The notes below the pieces were generated by a model that did not search any database, had not been told where the DNA came from, and saw only the letters and a list, made by a program, of their open reading frames with translations. From Termitidicoccus mucosus (GTDB taxonomy: Bacteria > Verrucomicrobiota > Verrucomicrobiia > Opitutales > Opitutaceae), in NCBI RefSeq assembly GCF_038725785.1, contig NZ_CP109796.1:6076501-6140500 (forward strand): 64,000 nucleotides of DNA, read 5' to 3'. This document shows, one piece after another, positions 7,508 to 15,408 of this stretch. Numbering within the stretch: the first letter of the stretch is position 1; each line of letters starts with the position of its first letter. Made by a program: the position numbers and the translations under genes.

Positions 7508-10174
7508 ATGTCACCGGCTTTTCCCATGCCGTCTCCGCGCGAACTCCCGATTTACGAACTCGAAAACGCCGTCGTCGCCAGTCTGCGCGCGCAGGGGCGG
7601 CTGATCGTGCAGGCTCCGACCGGGTCGGGAAAATCCACGCAGCTCCCGCAGATGCTGCTCGCGCACGGACTGCTCGGTGATGCCGGCGAGGTGGTCGTGT
7701 TGCAGCCGCGGAGGCTGGCGACGCGCATGCTGGCGAAGCGCGTCGCGGAGGAAATGGGCTCGCCGCTCGGCGACGTGGTGGGTTACCAAATCCGGCTGGA
7801 ATCGCGGCTCGGCGAGCGCACGCGCATCCGGTTCGTGACCGAGGGGATTTTGCTGCGGCAGATGTCGTTTGACGCGTCGTTGCGCGGGGTGAGCGCGATC
7901 GTGTTCGACGAGTTTCACGAGCGGCATTTGTATGGCGACATCTCGCTGGCGCGGGCATTGCAGATTCAGCAGGCGGCGCGGCCCGACCTGAAAATCATCG
8001 TGATGTCGGCGACGCTCGACGCGGGCTTGCTGCGCGAGTATCTCGCGCCGTGCGAGGTGCTGCGCTCGGAGGGAAGGAGTTTTCCGGTGCGCGTCGAGTA
8101 CCTGCCAAAGGCGGTCAACTTCGACAGCGAGCCGGTGTGGGACGTGGCGGCGCGCGAGTGCGCGCGCGTGGCGGAGGCGGGGGACGCCGCCGCTGGCGGC
8201 GGGGATTTTCTGGTGTTCATGCCGGGCGCCTATGAAATCAGCCGCACGGTGCAGGCGATTCAGGGGCGGCGGGAGTTGCGCGATTTCGCGGTGTTTCCGC
8301 TGCACGGCGAACTGCCGCCGGAGCAGCAGGACCGCGCGGTGGCGCGTTACGACGCGCGCAAGATCATCGTTTCGACCAACGTCGCGGAAACGTCGCTCAC
8401 CATCGACGGCGTGACCGTGGTCATCGACTGCGGGCTGGCGCGCATGGCGCGTTTCGATCCGCATCGCGGCATCAACACGCTGCTCATCGAAAAGATCTCG
8501 GTGGCGAGCGCCGACCAGCGCGCCGGACGCGCCGGGCGCACGGCGCCGGGCGTGTGCGTGCGTTTGTGGACGGAGCGCGAGCACGGCCAGCGCGCGCCGC
8601 AGGAGCTGCCGGAGGTGCGGCGGCTGGATTTGGCGGAGGTGGTGCTCACGCTCAAGGCGAGCGGCATCGACGACGTGGCCGGTTTCCCGTGGCTGGAAAA
8701 ACCGGACGCGAAAGGGCTGGAGCGCGCGGAGATGCTGCTGGCGGACCTCGGCGCGGTGGAGGAATTTTCGATTTTCGATTCTCAATTTTCGATTGATAAA
8801 GACAGGCTGTCCGGCGGCGCGGGAGCGCCTCAATCGAGAATCGAGAATCGAGAATCGAAAATCACCGAGACGGGCCGCCGCATGCTGCGGTTTCCGGTGC
8901 ATCCGCGTTATGCGCGCATGCTGCTGGAGGCGGATGCGCGCGGCTGCGTGCGGCCGGTGGCGCTGATGGCGGCGCTCACGCAGGGGCGGAATTTTTTGCT
9001 GCGCGGCGTGCCGCGCGCGGTCGAGGAGGCGCGCGAGGAAATCCTCGGCGAGGAGCGCGAGTCGGATTTTTTCCTGCTGATGCGCGCATGGCGTTTCGCG
9101 GAGAACAACCGCTACGCGCTCGACGCGTGCCGGCGTCTCGGCCTCCACGCGCAGGGGGCGCGGCAGGTCGGGCCGCTGTTCGCGCAGTTTCTCGACATCG
9201 CGGAGCGCGAGGGGCTCGACATCGCCGAGAAGCGCGTGGACGGCGCGGCGGTGCGCAAGTGCGTGCTGGCCGGGTTTTCCGACTACCTGGCGAAACGGCT
9301 CGACGCGGGCACGCTGCGTTGCGAGCTGGTGCACAAGCGGCGCGGCATGCTGGCCCGCGAGAGCGCGATGCAGCAGGCGCCGCTGCTCGTCGCCGCCGAG
9401 GTGAGCGAGGTCGAGGGGCGCGGCGGCGAGGTCAACGTGCTGCTCAGCCTCGCGACGGCGGTGGAGGAGGCGTGGCTGCGGGAGTTGTTTCCCGGGGATT
9501 ATTTCGAGGCGTCGGGCGTCGTGTATGACGAGTCGGCCAGGCGCGTCATCGCGCGGCGCGAGCGGCGTTTCCGCGACCTCGTGCTGGAGGCCAGGGCGAG
9601 CGCGGACGACGTGCCGCCGGACGCGGCGGCGGCGCTGCTCACGCAGCAGGTGCTGGCCGGGAAAATCAAGCTGGAGGCGTGGGACGAAACCGTCGAGCAG
9701 TGGATCACGCGCGTGAACCGCCTCGCGGAGTGGTTTCCCGAGCTGGAGGTCAACGTGCTCGCCGAGGCCGACCGCGCGACGCTGGTGGAGCAGATTTGTT
9801 ATGGCGAGACGAGCTGGCGCGGCGTGAAGGACAAGCCGGTCATGCCCGTGCTGCGCGACTGGCTGACGGCGGAGCAACTCGCCGTGCTCGACGACTACCT
9901 GCCGGAGCGCATCGTGATGGCCAACGGACGCCGCTCGCGCGTGCGCTACGAAAAGGAGGGCCCGCCGGTATTGAGCGCGCGGATACAGGAGCTTTACGGC
10001 GTGGAGGGCAGGTTCACGCTCGGCCACGGCCGCGTGCCGGTGAAGATCGAGGTGCTCGCGCCGAACCAGCGCCCGATCCAGGTGACGGACGACCTGACGG
10101 CCTTCTGGCGCGACATGTATCCGAAGGTAAAGGCGGAACTCTCGCGGCGCTATCCGCGGCACGAGTGGCGTTGA
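7508..10174 (+). CDS. hrpB: ATP-dependent RNA helicase HrpB with an in-frame palindromic insert
   Basis: A DEAH-box helicase of 888 residues. Visible motifs are motif I APTGSGKST (36-44), motif II DEFHER (134-139), SAT (167-169), motif V-like STNVAETSLTIDGV and motif VI QRAGRAGR (about 338-345). A helicase-associated region and the HrpB C-terminal domain follow. Residues about 419-452 are odd: they are the translation of a 102-bp palindromic repeat at 8763-8864 that keeps the reading frame. It lies between RAEMLLADLGAVEE and TETGRRMLRFPVHPRYARML, where HrpB homologues have a short linker, so the enzyme is probably still active. The ATG at 7508 gives the family N-terminus; the cellular role of HrpB is poorly known. 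Confidence 0.92.
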   Translation: MSPAFPMPSPRELPIYELENAVVASLRAQGRLIVQAPTGSGKSTQLPQMLLAHGLLGDAGEVVVLQPRRLATRMLAKRVAEEMGSPLGDVVGYQIRLESRLGERTRIRFVTEGILLRQMSFDASLRGVSAIVFDEFHERHLYGDISLARALQIQQAARPDLKIIVMSATLDAGLLREYLAPCEVLRSEGRSFPVRVEYLPKAVNFDSEPVWDVAARECARVAEAGDAAAGGGDFLVFMPGAYEISRTVQAIQGRRELRDFAVFPLHGELPPEQQDRAVARYDARKIIVSTNVAETSLTIDGVTVVIDCGLARMARFDPHRGINTLLIEKISVASADQRAGRAGRTAPGVCVRLWTEREHGQRAPQELPEVRRLDLAEVVLTLKASGIDDVAGFPWLEKPDAKGLERAEMLLADLGAVEEFSIFDSQFSIDKDRLSGGAGAPQSRIENRESKITETGRRMLRFPVHPRYARMLLEADARGCVRPVALMAALTQGRNFLLRGVPRAVEEAREEILGEERESDFFLLMRAWRFAENNRYALDACRRLGLHAQGARQVGPLFAQFLDIAEREGLDIAEKRVDGAAVRKCVLAGFSDYLAKRLDAGTLRCELVHKRRGMLARESAMQQAPLLVAAEVSEVEGRGGEVNVLLSLATAVEEAWLRELFPGDYFEASGVVYDESARRVIARRERRFRDLVLEARASADDVPPDAAAALLTQQVLAGKIKLEAWDETVEQWITRVNRLAEWFPELEVNVLAEADRATLVEQICYGETSWRGVKDKPVMPVLRDWLTAEQLAVLDDYLPERIVMANGRRSRVRYEKEGPPVLSARIQELYGVEGRFTLGHGRVPVKIEVLAPNQRPIQVTDDLTAFWRDMYPKVKAELSRRYPRHEWR
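8763..8864. repeat. Palindromic TTTTCGATT repeat inside the hrpB coding sequence (type D)
   Basis: The left arm 8763-8793 and right arm 8832-8862 are reverse complements at about 28 of 31 positions. They consist of the word ATTTTCGATT and variants. The unit is 102 bases, a multiple of three, and is translated through without a stop. A sister copy lies between genes at 19038-19152. Confidence 0.88.
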
Positions 10175-10357
10175 AAACGGCCGAAACCACGCGGGAAGCG
10201 GCTTAAAAAGGCGGTCTGGCGTCTGTTGGTGAAGATTCGCGTTCAAAAAAACCCGAAACTTCCCTCTTGCGCCGTCCAGCATTCTACTGGCAGAACTTAC
10301 CTTTCCCGCCGCGCGCGCGGTGCGCCGGTGCCAGTTCGTTCCAAGTAAAACACCTTC

Positions 10358-12121
10358 ATGCACAGCTTCTCCGAGCAATGTCTCGATATGGCCCGCTCCA
10401 TGCTGGCCCACAATCTGGACTCCATCCAACCCGACGGCACCATTGCCCCGGTCCCCGGCGAGTCCCCCCGCCTCGATGAGCCCGGCCACGTCGCTTTCGC
10501 GCTCGGCGAATACTATCGCGCCACCGGCGCCACCACCCTGAAAGGGGTTGACCTCGTTGACCTTACCGCGCGCTGCGTCACCGCGCAGGTCTTTACCGAG
10601 CCCGCCGCCGAGAACGGCCTCGCCTACGCCGCCCTCGGCCTCCTTTGCTTCGGCCCCTCCAAGGAGCGCAACCTCGTATGGGAGCGCCTCGTCGATGAAA
10701 CCCGCCAGCGCATCGACAAGCAGCTCCTCCACCGCTCCGACTACGACAACCACTGGCAGTCCTTCAACATCGCCAAGGCCGTCGCCCGCTTTTCCTTCGG
10801 CCTCTCCAAGAAGGACGAGACCTCGCGCCTCATCGAGCGCATGGTCGATCGCATCAACCAGACCAGCTCCACCGGCTTTTTCGACGACGCCGCGCCCTCC
10901 GGCATCGGCGGCAACTTCAACCTCTACGGCGTGATGAGCTTCGTCTTCACCCGCTCCGCGCTCCAGCTTCACGCCAACTCCGGCGTGCGCGACCGCAAGC
11001 TCCCCACGCTTCGCACCTACGCCGAGAAATACATCAAGATGATGCCCGACCTCGTCCGCGCCGACGGGCTCGGCTGGGCCTTCGGCAACGCCTCCGGCGC
11101 CTACGGCCAGATGCACTGCATCAGCCTCATCCTCCAGGCCCTCCGCGACGGCTGGATCGCCGAGGACCAGAAGGGCAAATACTTCGACCTCCTCCGCCGC
11201 ATCTTCCTCTATTTCTACCAGACCTACCTCGACCAGGAGCACGGCTTCCTCGACCTCCGCGACACTGAGCGCGACGCCAACAACCACCACACCACGCGCA
11301 TCGCCAATTTCGACGCCGCCCGCTACCTCTGCCAGTGGTCGCGCCTTGCGAAGACCGTGCAGATGAGCGGCCCGCCCGCCAAGCCCGAGGCGCCCCGCAC
11401 CGTCGGCCGCTTTGTCATCTTCGACAAGTCCAACCGCAAGGAACAGGGCCTTTTCCTCTACCGCGACGCCGCCAGCGGCCTCCACGCCCAGATCCCGCTC
11501 GTCAGTTCCGCCGGCAAACCCGCCAGCGACGTGCTGCCCTTCCCGCACTGCCCCGGCGTCTTCGACTGGCCCAACAACCACTACGCGCCCATCCTCGTCC
11601 CCGAGCTGACCTTTGGCGACAAAGTCACGGTGCCCGCCTTCTACGGCAAAAACTGCGTCACCGGCCTCGGCCTCCGCAACAGCTTCTACTTCCGCTACGA
11701 GCAACCCGAGCTCATCACCACCGAGGAGGAAATCCTCAAGGGCCTCGGCAGCGTGAAAGTCCAGTGGAACTTTGCCGGCCCGAAGATCAGCGCCGAGTTT
11801 GCCTACACGGTGAAGCAGCAGGTCACGCTCGACAAATTCCGCTACATGATCGCGATCGCCGCGCCGCACTCCCGCTACCGCGTCGCCGGCTCGCTCGCCC
11901 TCGGAGCGGAAGGCCACCGCTGCACCGTGCAGAAGGACGACTTCCAAGCCGTCTGGCGCGAGACCGAGGTTGTGACCAACGATCCCATCTACCGCACCAA
12001 CTACGGCAAGATTCACTATCTCCAGCTCCTCCTGCGCGACCATCCGCTCATCATGCGTCCGGGCAACGTTTACCGCCTCGCGGTGAACTTCGAGCCCGAC
12101 GTCGTCCAGATCGACGGCTGA
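10358..12121 (+). CDS. Uncharacterised 587-residue protein
   Basis: I do not recognise a family with confidence. There is no signal peptide. Residues 1 to about 340 are helical and contain aromatic/Gly motifs such as HRSDYDNHWQSFNIAKAVA, GGNFNLYGVMSFVF, DGLGWAFGNASGAYGQMHC and EHGFLDLRDTERDANNHHTT. This resembles the alpha-toroid of heparinase-, DUF2264- or GH-like proteins. The remaining third looks beta-rich, for example YAPILVPELTFGDKVTVPAFYGK. A polysaccharide- or glycoside-processing role is possible but unproven. The gene stands alone and is followed by a strong terminator. Confidence 0.75.
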   Translation: MHSFSEQCLDMARSMLAHNLDSIQPDGTIAPVPGESPRLDEPGHVAFALGEYYRATGATTLKGVDLVDLTARCVTAQVFTEPAAENGLAYAALGLLCFGPSKERNLVWERLVDETRQRIDKQLLHRSDYDNHWQSFNIAKAVARFSFGLSKKDETSRLIERMVDRINQTSSTGFFDDAAPSGIGGNFNLYGVMSFVFTRSALQLHANSGVRDRKLPTLRTYAEKYIKMMPDLVRADGLGWAFGNASGAYGQMHCISLILQALRDGWIAEDQKGKYFDLLRRIFLYFYQTYLDQEHGFLDLRDTERDANNHHTTRIANFDAARYLCQWSRLAKTVQMSGPPAKPEAPRTVGRFVIFDKSNRKEQGLFLYRDAASGLHAQIPLVSSAGKPASDVLPFPHCPGVFDWPNNHYAPILVPELTFGDKVTVPAFYGKNCVTGLGLRNSFYFRYEQPELITTEEEILKGLGSVKVQWNFAGPKISAEFAYTVKQQVTLDKFRYMIAIAAPHSRYRVAGSLALGAEGHRCTVQKDDFQAVWRETEVVTNDPIYRTNYGKIHYLQLLLRDHPLIMRPGNVYRLAVNFEPDVVQIDG

Positions 12122-12152
12122 TCCGCGCAACGGAAAGCATTATTTGACCCCC

Positions 12153-12184
12153 AAAAAGCGCGCCTCCCGAGGGCGCGCTTTTTT
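12153..12184 (+). terminator. Rho-independent terminator
   Basis: A GC-rich hairpin with stem AAAAGCGCGCC and GGGCGCGCTTTT around a TCCCGA-like loop is followed by a T run. It lies 32 bases after the stop codon of the 587-residue protein gene. Confidence 0.9.
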
Positions 12185-13322
12185 GATGCGATTTCAACGC
12201 CGTCAGTGACCAGCATCAGATTTTTTGGAGGACTGAGCTCCTGCGAAGCCGTCGCGATGCGATTGCTATGCTTATCTAACTGTCCATGGACCGTGGCTAT
12301 TTGCGCCATGCTGTGCATCAGAATTATGGGCAATATTCCCAAAATCGATAAGGGTCCTTAAAAAGGACAGATATCAATGAAAACACACTCAACAGATTCC
12401 ACGTGCCATGGGGCCGGATATCTTCCGGGTGAAATTTCCATTGATCCTCCCAATGGCAAGAAGCAGAGCCTGCTCCCGCCGGTCTCCATCATTGCCGGGC
12501 TGGCGCTTTTTCTGGCGTTGATGCTCACACACGGTGCGACACGACTGTCCGCGCAAACGGCGGACTCCGCCCCCGCCCCAAACAACAACGTGGTGATAAT
12601 GCAAAAAATCGAAGTGCGCGCCGCCCGCTTTTATTGGACACACGCGCAATCGGCGCATTTTGAAATTCTTTCCAATCTCAATGACAGGAAATTTGTCGCC
12701 GATGTTGTCAGGAACGCCGAGCAAATCATCACGCTCTACGAGGAAGCCTGCCCTGCTATTTTCAGTCCGCGGCTCGATTTGCCCTCGAAGCTCATATTCA
12801 TCCAAGACGAAGCCATCGAACGCTTTTTCTCGCCGGCCGGCGTCGGCGCAACATCGGACGATTTCAATGAGCGCATGGCCGGCACACCCTTTCACAAAAA
12901 CGACCGGCAATTTGATAATCGTTACAAAATCTCGGCTCTCGCCAATCACAATGACGAGCAGCTCGTCATCGTGAAGTTCCTCACGAAAGCCTACATGTCC
13001 CACGGCCCAAACTGGTACGAAAAATCGCTCGAATGCGCCGCCGATCTCGCCATCACCCATCTCTATGAGTGCGCTCTCATCCGCGCCAACGGCAAAAAAC
13101 TCCCTTGGCTCGTCGCCGCGCTGAACGGCATGCGCGGACATCCCAACGGCGGCTCTTTTCGCATGCGCCCTGGGTTCTCTTCAGTCTATGGCAAGGAGGG
13201 CCGCTTCTACCGCTCCGGCTGGATAGGCGTGAATGATGATAACACAATCACCCTCGGACGCTATTGCTTGAACTGCGAAACCAGCGCCGCCGGGGCCGCC
13301 AGCGATTTCCCCTCGGATTCCC

Positions 13323-13775
13323 CTAGGACCTGTTAGCACTATTGAGGAGTAGCCAAGAGAGAGCGAAGGAGACGAAAGAGCGGAAGAGGACATCGAGCTT
13401 GTCGTAGCGGGTGAAGACGCGACGGAAGCCCTTGATGCGGCGGAAGAGGCGCTCGACGTGGTTGCGCTGGCGGTAAAGCGCCTGGTTGAGTTTCCAGGGT
13501 TTTCGACGCAACGGGTTGGGCGGGACGACAGGCTTGAAGCCGAGCAGGCAGGCCAAGCCGCGGGTTTCGTTGCCTTCGTAGGCCATGTCCATGGCCAGGG
13601 CGCATCCATGCCTCGGGCATCCCAACTCGCCAATCAGCTCGCGTCCCTCGGGTCCGTCGCCGTTCTGCCCGGGCGAGAGGCGGAAGCCGAGGGCATGGAC
13701 ATCATTCGCGGCAGCCAGATGAATCTTGGTGTTCCGGCCTCCTCGTGATTTGCCGATCGCCTGAGGCCCGTTTTT
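13323..13775 (-). CDS. IS5-family transposase, C-terminal frame (orfB)
   Basis: This frame encodes the rest of the DDE transposase after a -1 frameshift from orfA. It begins NGPQAIGKSRGGRNTKIHLA, has the second catalytic Asp in ALAMDMAYEGNE and the third acidic residue in YRQRNHVERLFRRIK, the Y-x2-R-x3-E-x6-K signature. The open frame extends upstream to 13976, but that part is shadow sequence. The stop codon TAG is not in the element: it comes from the CTAG target copy at 13323-13326. Confidence 0.85.
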   Translation of the reverse strand, partial: KNGPQAIGKSRGGRNTKIHLAAANDVHALGFRLSPGQNGDGPEGRELIGELGCPRHGCALAMDMAYEGNETRGLACLLGFKPVVPPNPLRRKPWKLNQALYRQRNHVERLFRRIKGFRRVFTRYDKLDVLFRSFVSFALSWLLLNSANRS

Positions 13776-14095
13776 TTCTCCGCCCCGGTCCCATCGGGGT
13801 GGACCTTCACGCTGGTACTGTCCAGCGACACCACCTTCAGCTCCAGATGCACCAGCCCTTCCTTCTGCAGCCGCTCGAACACCCGGTCCCATACTCCGCT
13901 TTTGCTCCAGCGATTCATCCGCGTGTAGATCGTGTGCCAGTTCCCAAACCTCTCCGGCAATCTCCTCCATTTGCACCCGTTCTCCGCCACATACAGCACC
14001 CCGTTTAGAAAGCTCAGCACATCAATGCTCACATTGCCCCGCTCCACCGGCAGGCTGTCCTTGATTCTCTCCAGGTGTTCCTTCGTCAGTTCCAT
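13634..14095 (-). CDS. IS5-family transposase, N-terminal frame (orfA)
   Basis: The frame starts MELTKEHLERIKDSLP and has the family helix-turn-helix/DUF4096-like region (LSFLNGVLYVAENGCKWRRL, FGNWHTIYTRMNRW). The first catalytic Asp is in VVSLDSTSVKVHPDG. The slippery run of seven A residues at 13771-13777 (read on the minus strand), after GTGAEKK, is where ribosomes should shift back one base into orfB. Without the shift the frame continues into unrelated Arg/Ser/Pro-rich sequence and stops at 13634. Confidence 0.85.
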   Translation of the reverse strand: MELTKEHLERIKDSLPVERGNVSIDVLSFLNGVLYVAENGCKWRRLPERFGNWHTIYTRMNRWSKSGVWDRVFERLQKEGLVHLELKVVSLDSTSVKVHPDGTGAEKKTGLRRSANHEEAGTPRFIWLPRMMSMPSASASRPGRTATDPRDAS

Positions 14096-15197
14096 TCCTC
14101 TCCTCATACGCATAAATCACCGTCAAGTGCAATTAATGTTAACACCCCCTAGAAAACAATGGAAACTCTGGGCGAACTTCATGCGTTCCCCCAACATCGG
14201 CCTCGGCGACGTTTTCAATAACACCTTTGTCTTGCCGGAAGGCATGGTTGGAACAGCGATCCAATGGCAGCTCACCATGCAGCGCGAAGTCCGCGATTTT
14301 TTATACTACAGCCTGTTCGGCCCCGACATCAACACGCCCCGCGCATTCGCAAACTTTGTCCGCGCCGCAGCCGTCACGGAGAAGATAGACGAGACACTCT
14401 TCAAAAGTTGCTTCAATGCCGACTATGACGAATTCAAGAACCGCATGTATGCGTATTACAAGACACTCAGCAAAAATGACGCTGCATACGACCGGAATCC
14501 ATGGGGGCCGACCGGCCTGCGCGTCGCTTTGTCACCCAGCACCACCCCCGCCAAACCCGTTGAACTCAGCCGCTCCCGGCGCGCCGACACCACACGCATC
14601 ATCAGCGATTGGTTCGATGTCTGCAACGCCCCCGCCAACGCCCGAGCCTCGCTTCTCAAAGCCTGCGACGAATCTCCAGAAGCCGCAGGAGACCCGCAAT
14701 TCATCGCCACGCTTGGCCTGAATGAAGCGCGTCACGGCGACCGCCCCAAGGCAATCCTTCTTCTGGAAAAAGCGGCCCGCGCTGAAATCACGCGCCCCGG
14801 CATCTATCGCACGCTCACCCGACTGTATCTTGAGGATGCTCTCGAACGCAAGGGTGCCGATTACCGCCTCACCGCCGCCGAATTTCGAGACGTGCTCGCC
14901 CCGCTCTTCATCGCCCTCGGGCTTCCGCAGCCAAATCCTCAAAATTACATCATCTTCGCCGCCGTGTATGAACACGCCGATATCAAACCCGATACAGCCT
15001 ATCAAAACATTATCATCGAAGGCTGCCGGAGTTTTTCCGACAACATCGACATGCTCGAAAATATTCTTCCCGCGTTTGCAAAACGCGGCTTCAAAACAGA
15101 AGCCGTCAAACTTGCCATGCAATCCGCGCGGAACCCTTTGCCGCCGGAGAAACGACAGCAACTGGACAGATTGATAGAAACGCTAAGAATCTATTGA

Positions 15198-15408
15198 GCG
15201 AGCTCCTGTAAAAACCGGGTTTCATAGAGGGGCGGTATCTTGCTTCCAATGCTGTCCTGCGAAACGCAGACGCAGAAATTGCAAGTGCCCGTAAAACAGC
15301 ACAATTTGAGCGTTGAAACTGCTCATGATTTGAACGCCGAAACTGGTTTTGCCGGTTCGAGTCCCCATATTTATCACCAACAAATCAGTGATGGATTCCC
15401 CTGCCGCT
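15198..15408. other. Intergenic region without a recognised gene
   Basis: This 211-base gap lies between the converging interrupted gene and kup. It holds two imperfect direct repeats of ATTTGARCGYYGAAACTG (about 15302 and 15327). It also contains a tRNA T-arm-like GGTTCGAGTCC at 15353, but the flanks do not pair. I see no clear terminator. Confidence 0.5.

Larger units (their letters stand above)
13323..14152 (-). mobile_element. IS5-family (IS427-like) insertion sequence with CTAG target duplication
   Basis: The element proper is 13327-14148 (822 bp), flanked by CTAG at 13323-13326 and 14149-14152, a YTAR target. The ends are imperfect inverted repeats sharing TGTTARCAYTAWT. It carries a two-frame DDE transposase on the minus strand joined by a -1 frameshift signal. 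The clean duplication and the restored host frame indicate a recent, intact insertion. Confidence 0.92.
12377..15197 (+). pseudogene. DUF1570-like protein gene interrupted by an IS element
   Basis: The 5' part (12377 to 13326) and 3' part (14149 to 15197) are one gene split by an IS5-family insertion. Removing the IS and one copy of the CTAG duplication joins the frames exactly and gives 664 residues. The 5' part has a hydrophobic segment (residues about 33-60) that could be a signal anchor, then a domain like the gluzincin-related DUF1570 proteins (SAHFEILSNLN, LYEEACPAIF). The expected HExxH zinc motif is not present; the equivalent place reads QWQLTMQREVRDFLYYSLFG. The C-terminal third looks like helical repeats. 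A truncated 319-residue protein ending in the IS could still be made. Confidence 0.8.

Noticed and set aside
7511-12130. A 1539-codon open frame on the minus strand across hrpB and the next gene
   Set aside because: It is antisense to two well-supported genes, has extreme Arg/His/Ala composition and no domain; it reflects the GC-rich codon bias of the plus strand.
12377-13336. The 319-residue frame as a complete gene
   Set aside because: Its last codons are inside the IS element, and the frame continues exactly beyond the IS, so it is the 5' part of an interrupted gene.
13424-13976. Upstream extension of transposase orfB as a separate protein start
   Set aside because: The residues before NGPQAIGK are shadow of orfA; a -1 shift at the seven-A run explains the family protein better.
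15345-15385. tRNA-like GGTTCGAGTCC
   Set aside because: The T stem does not pair beyond two bases and no acceptor, D or anticodon arms can be found upstream.
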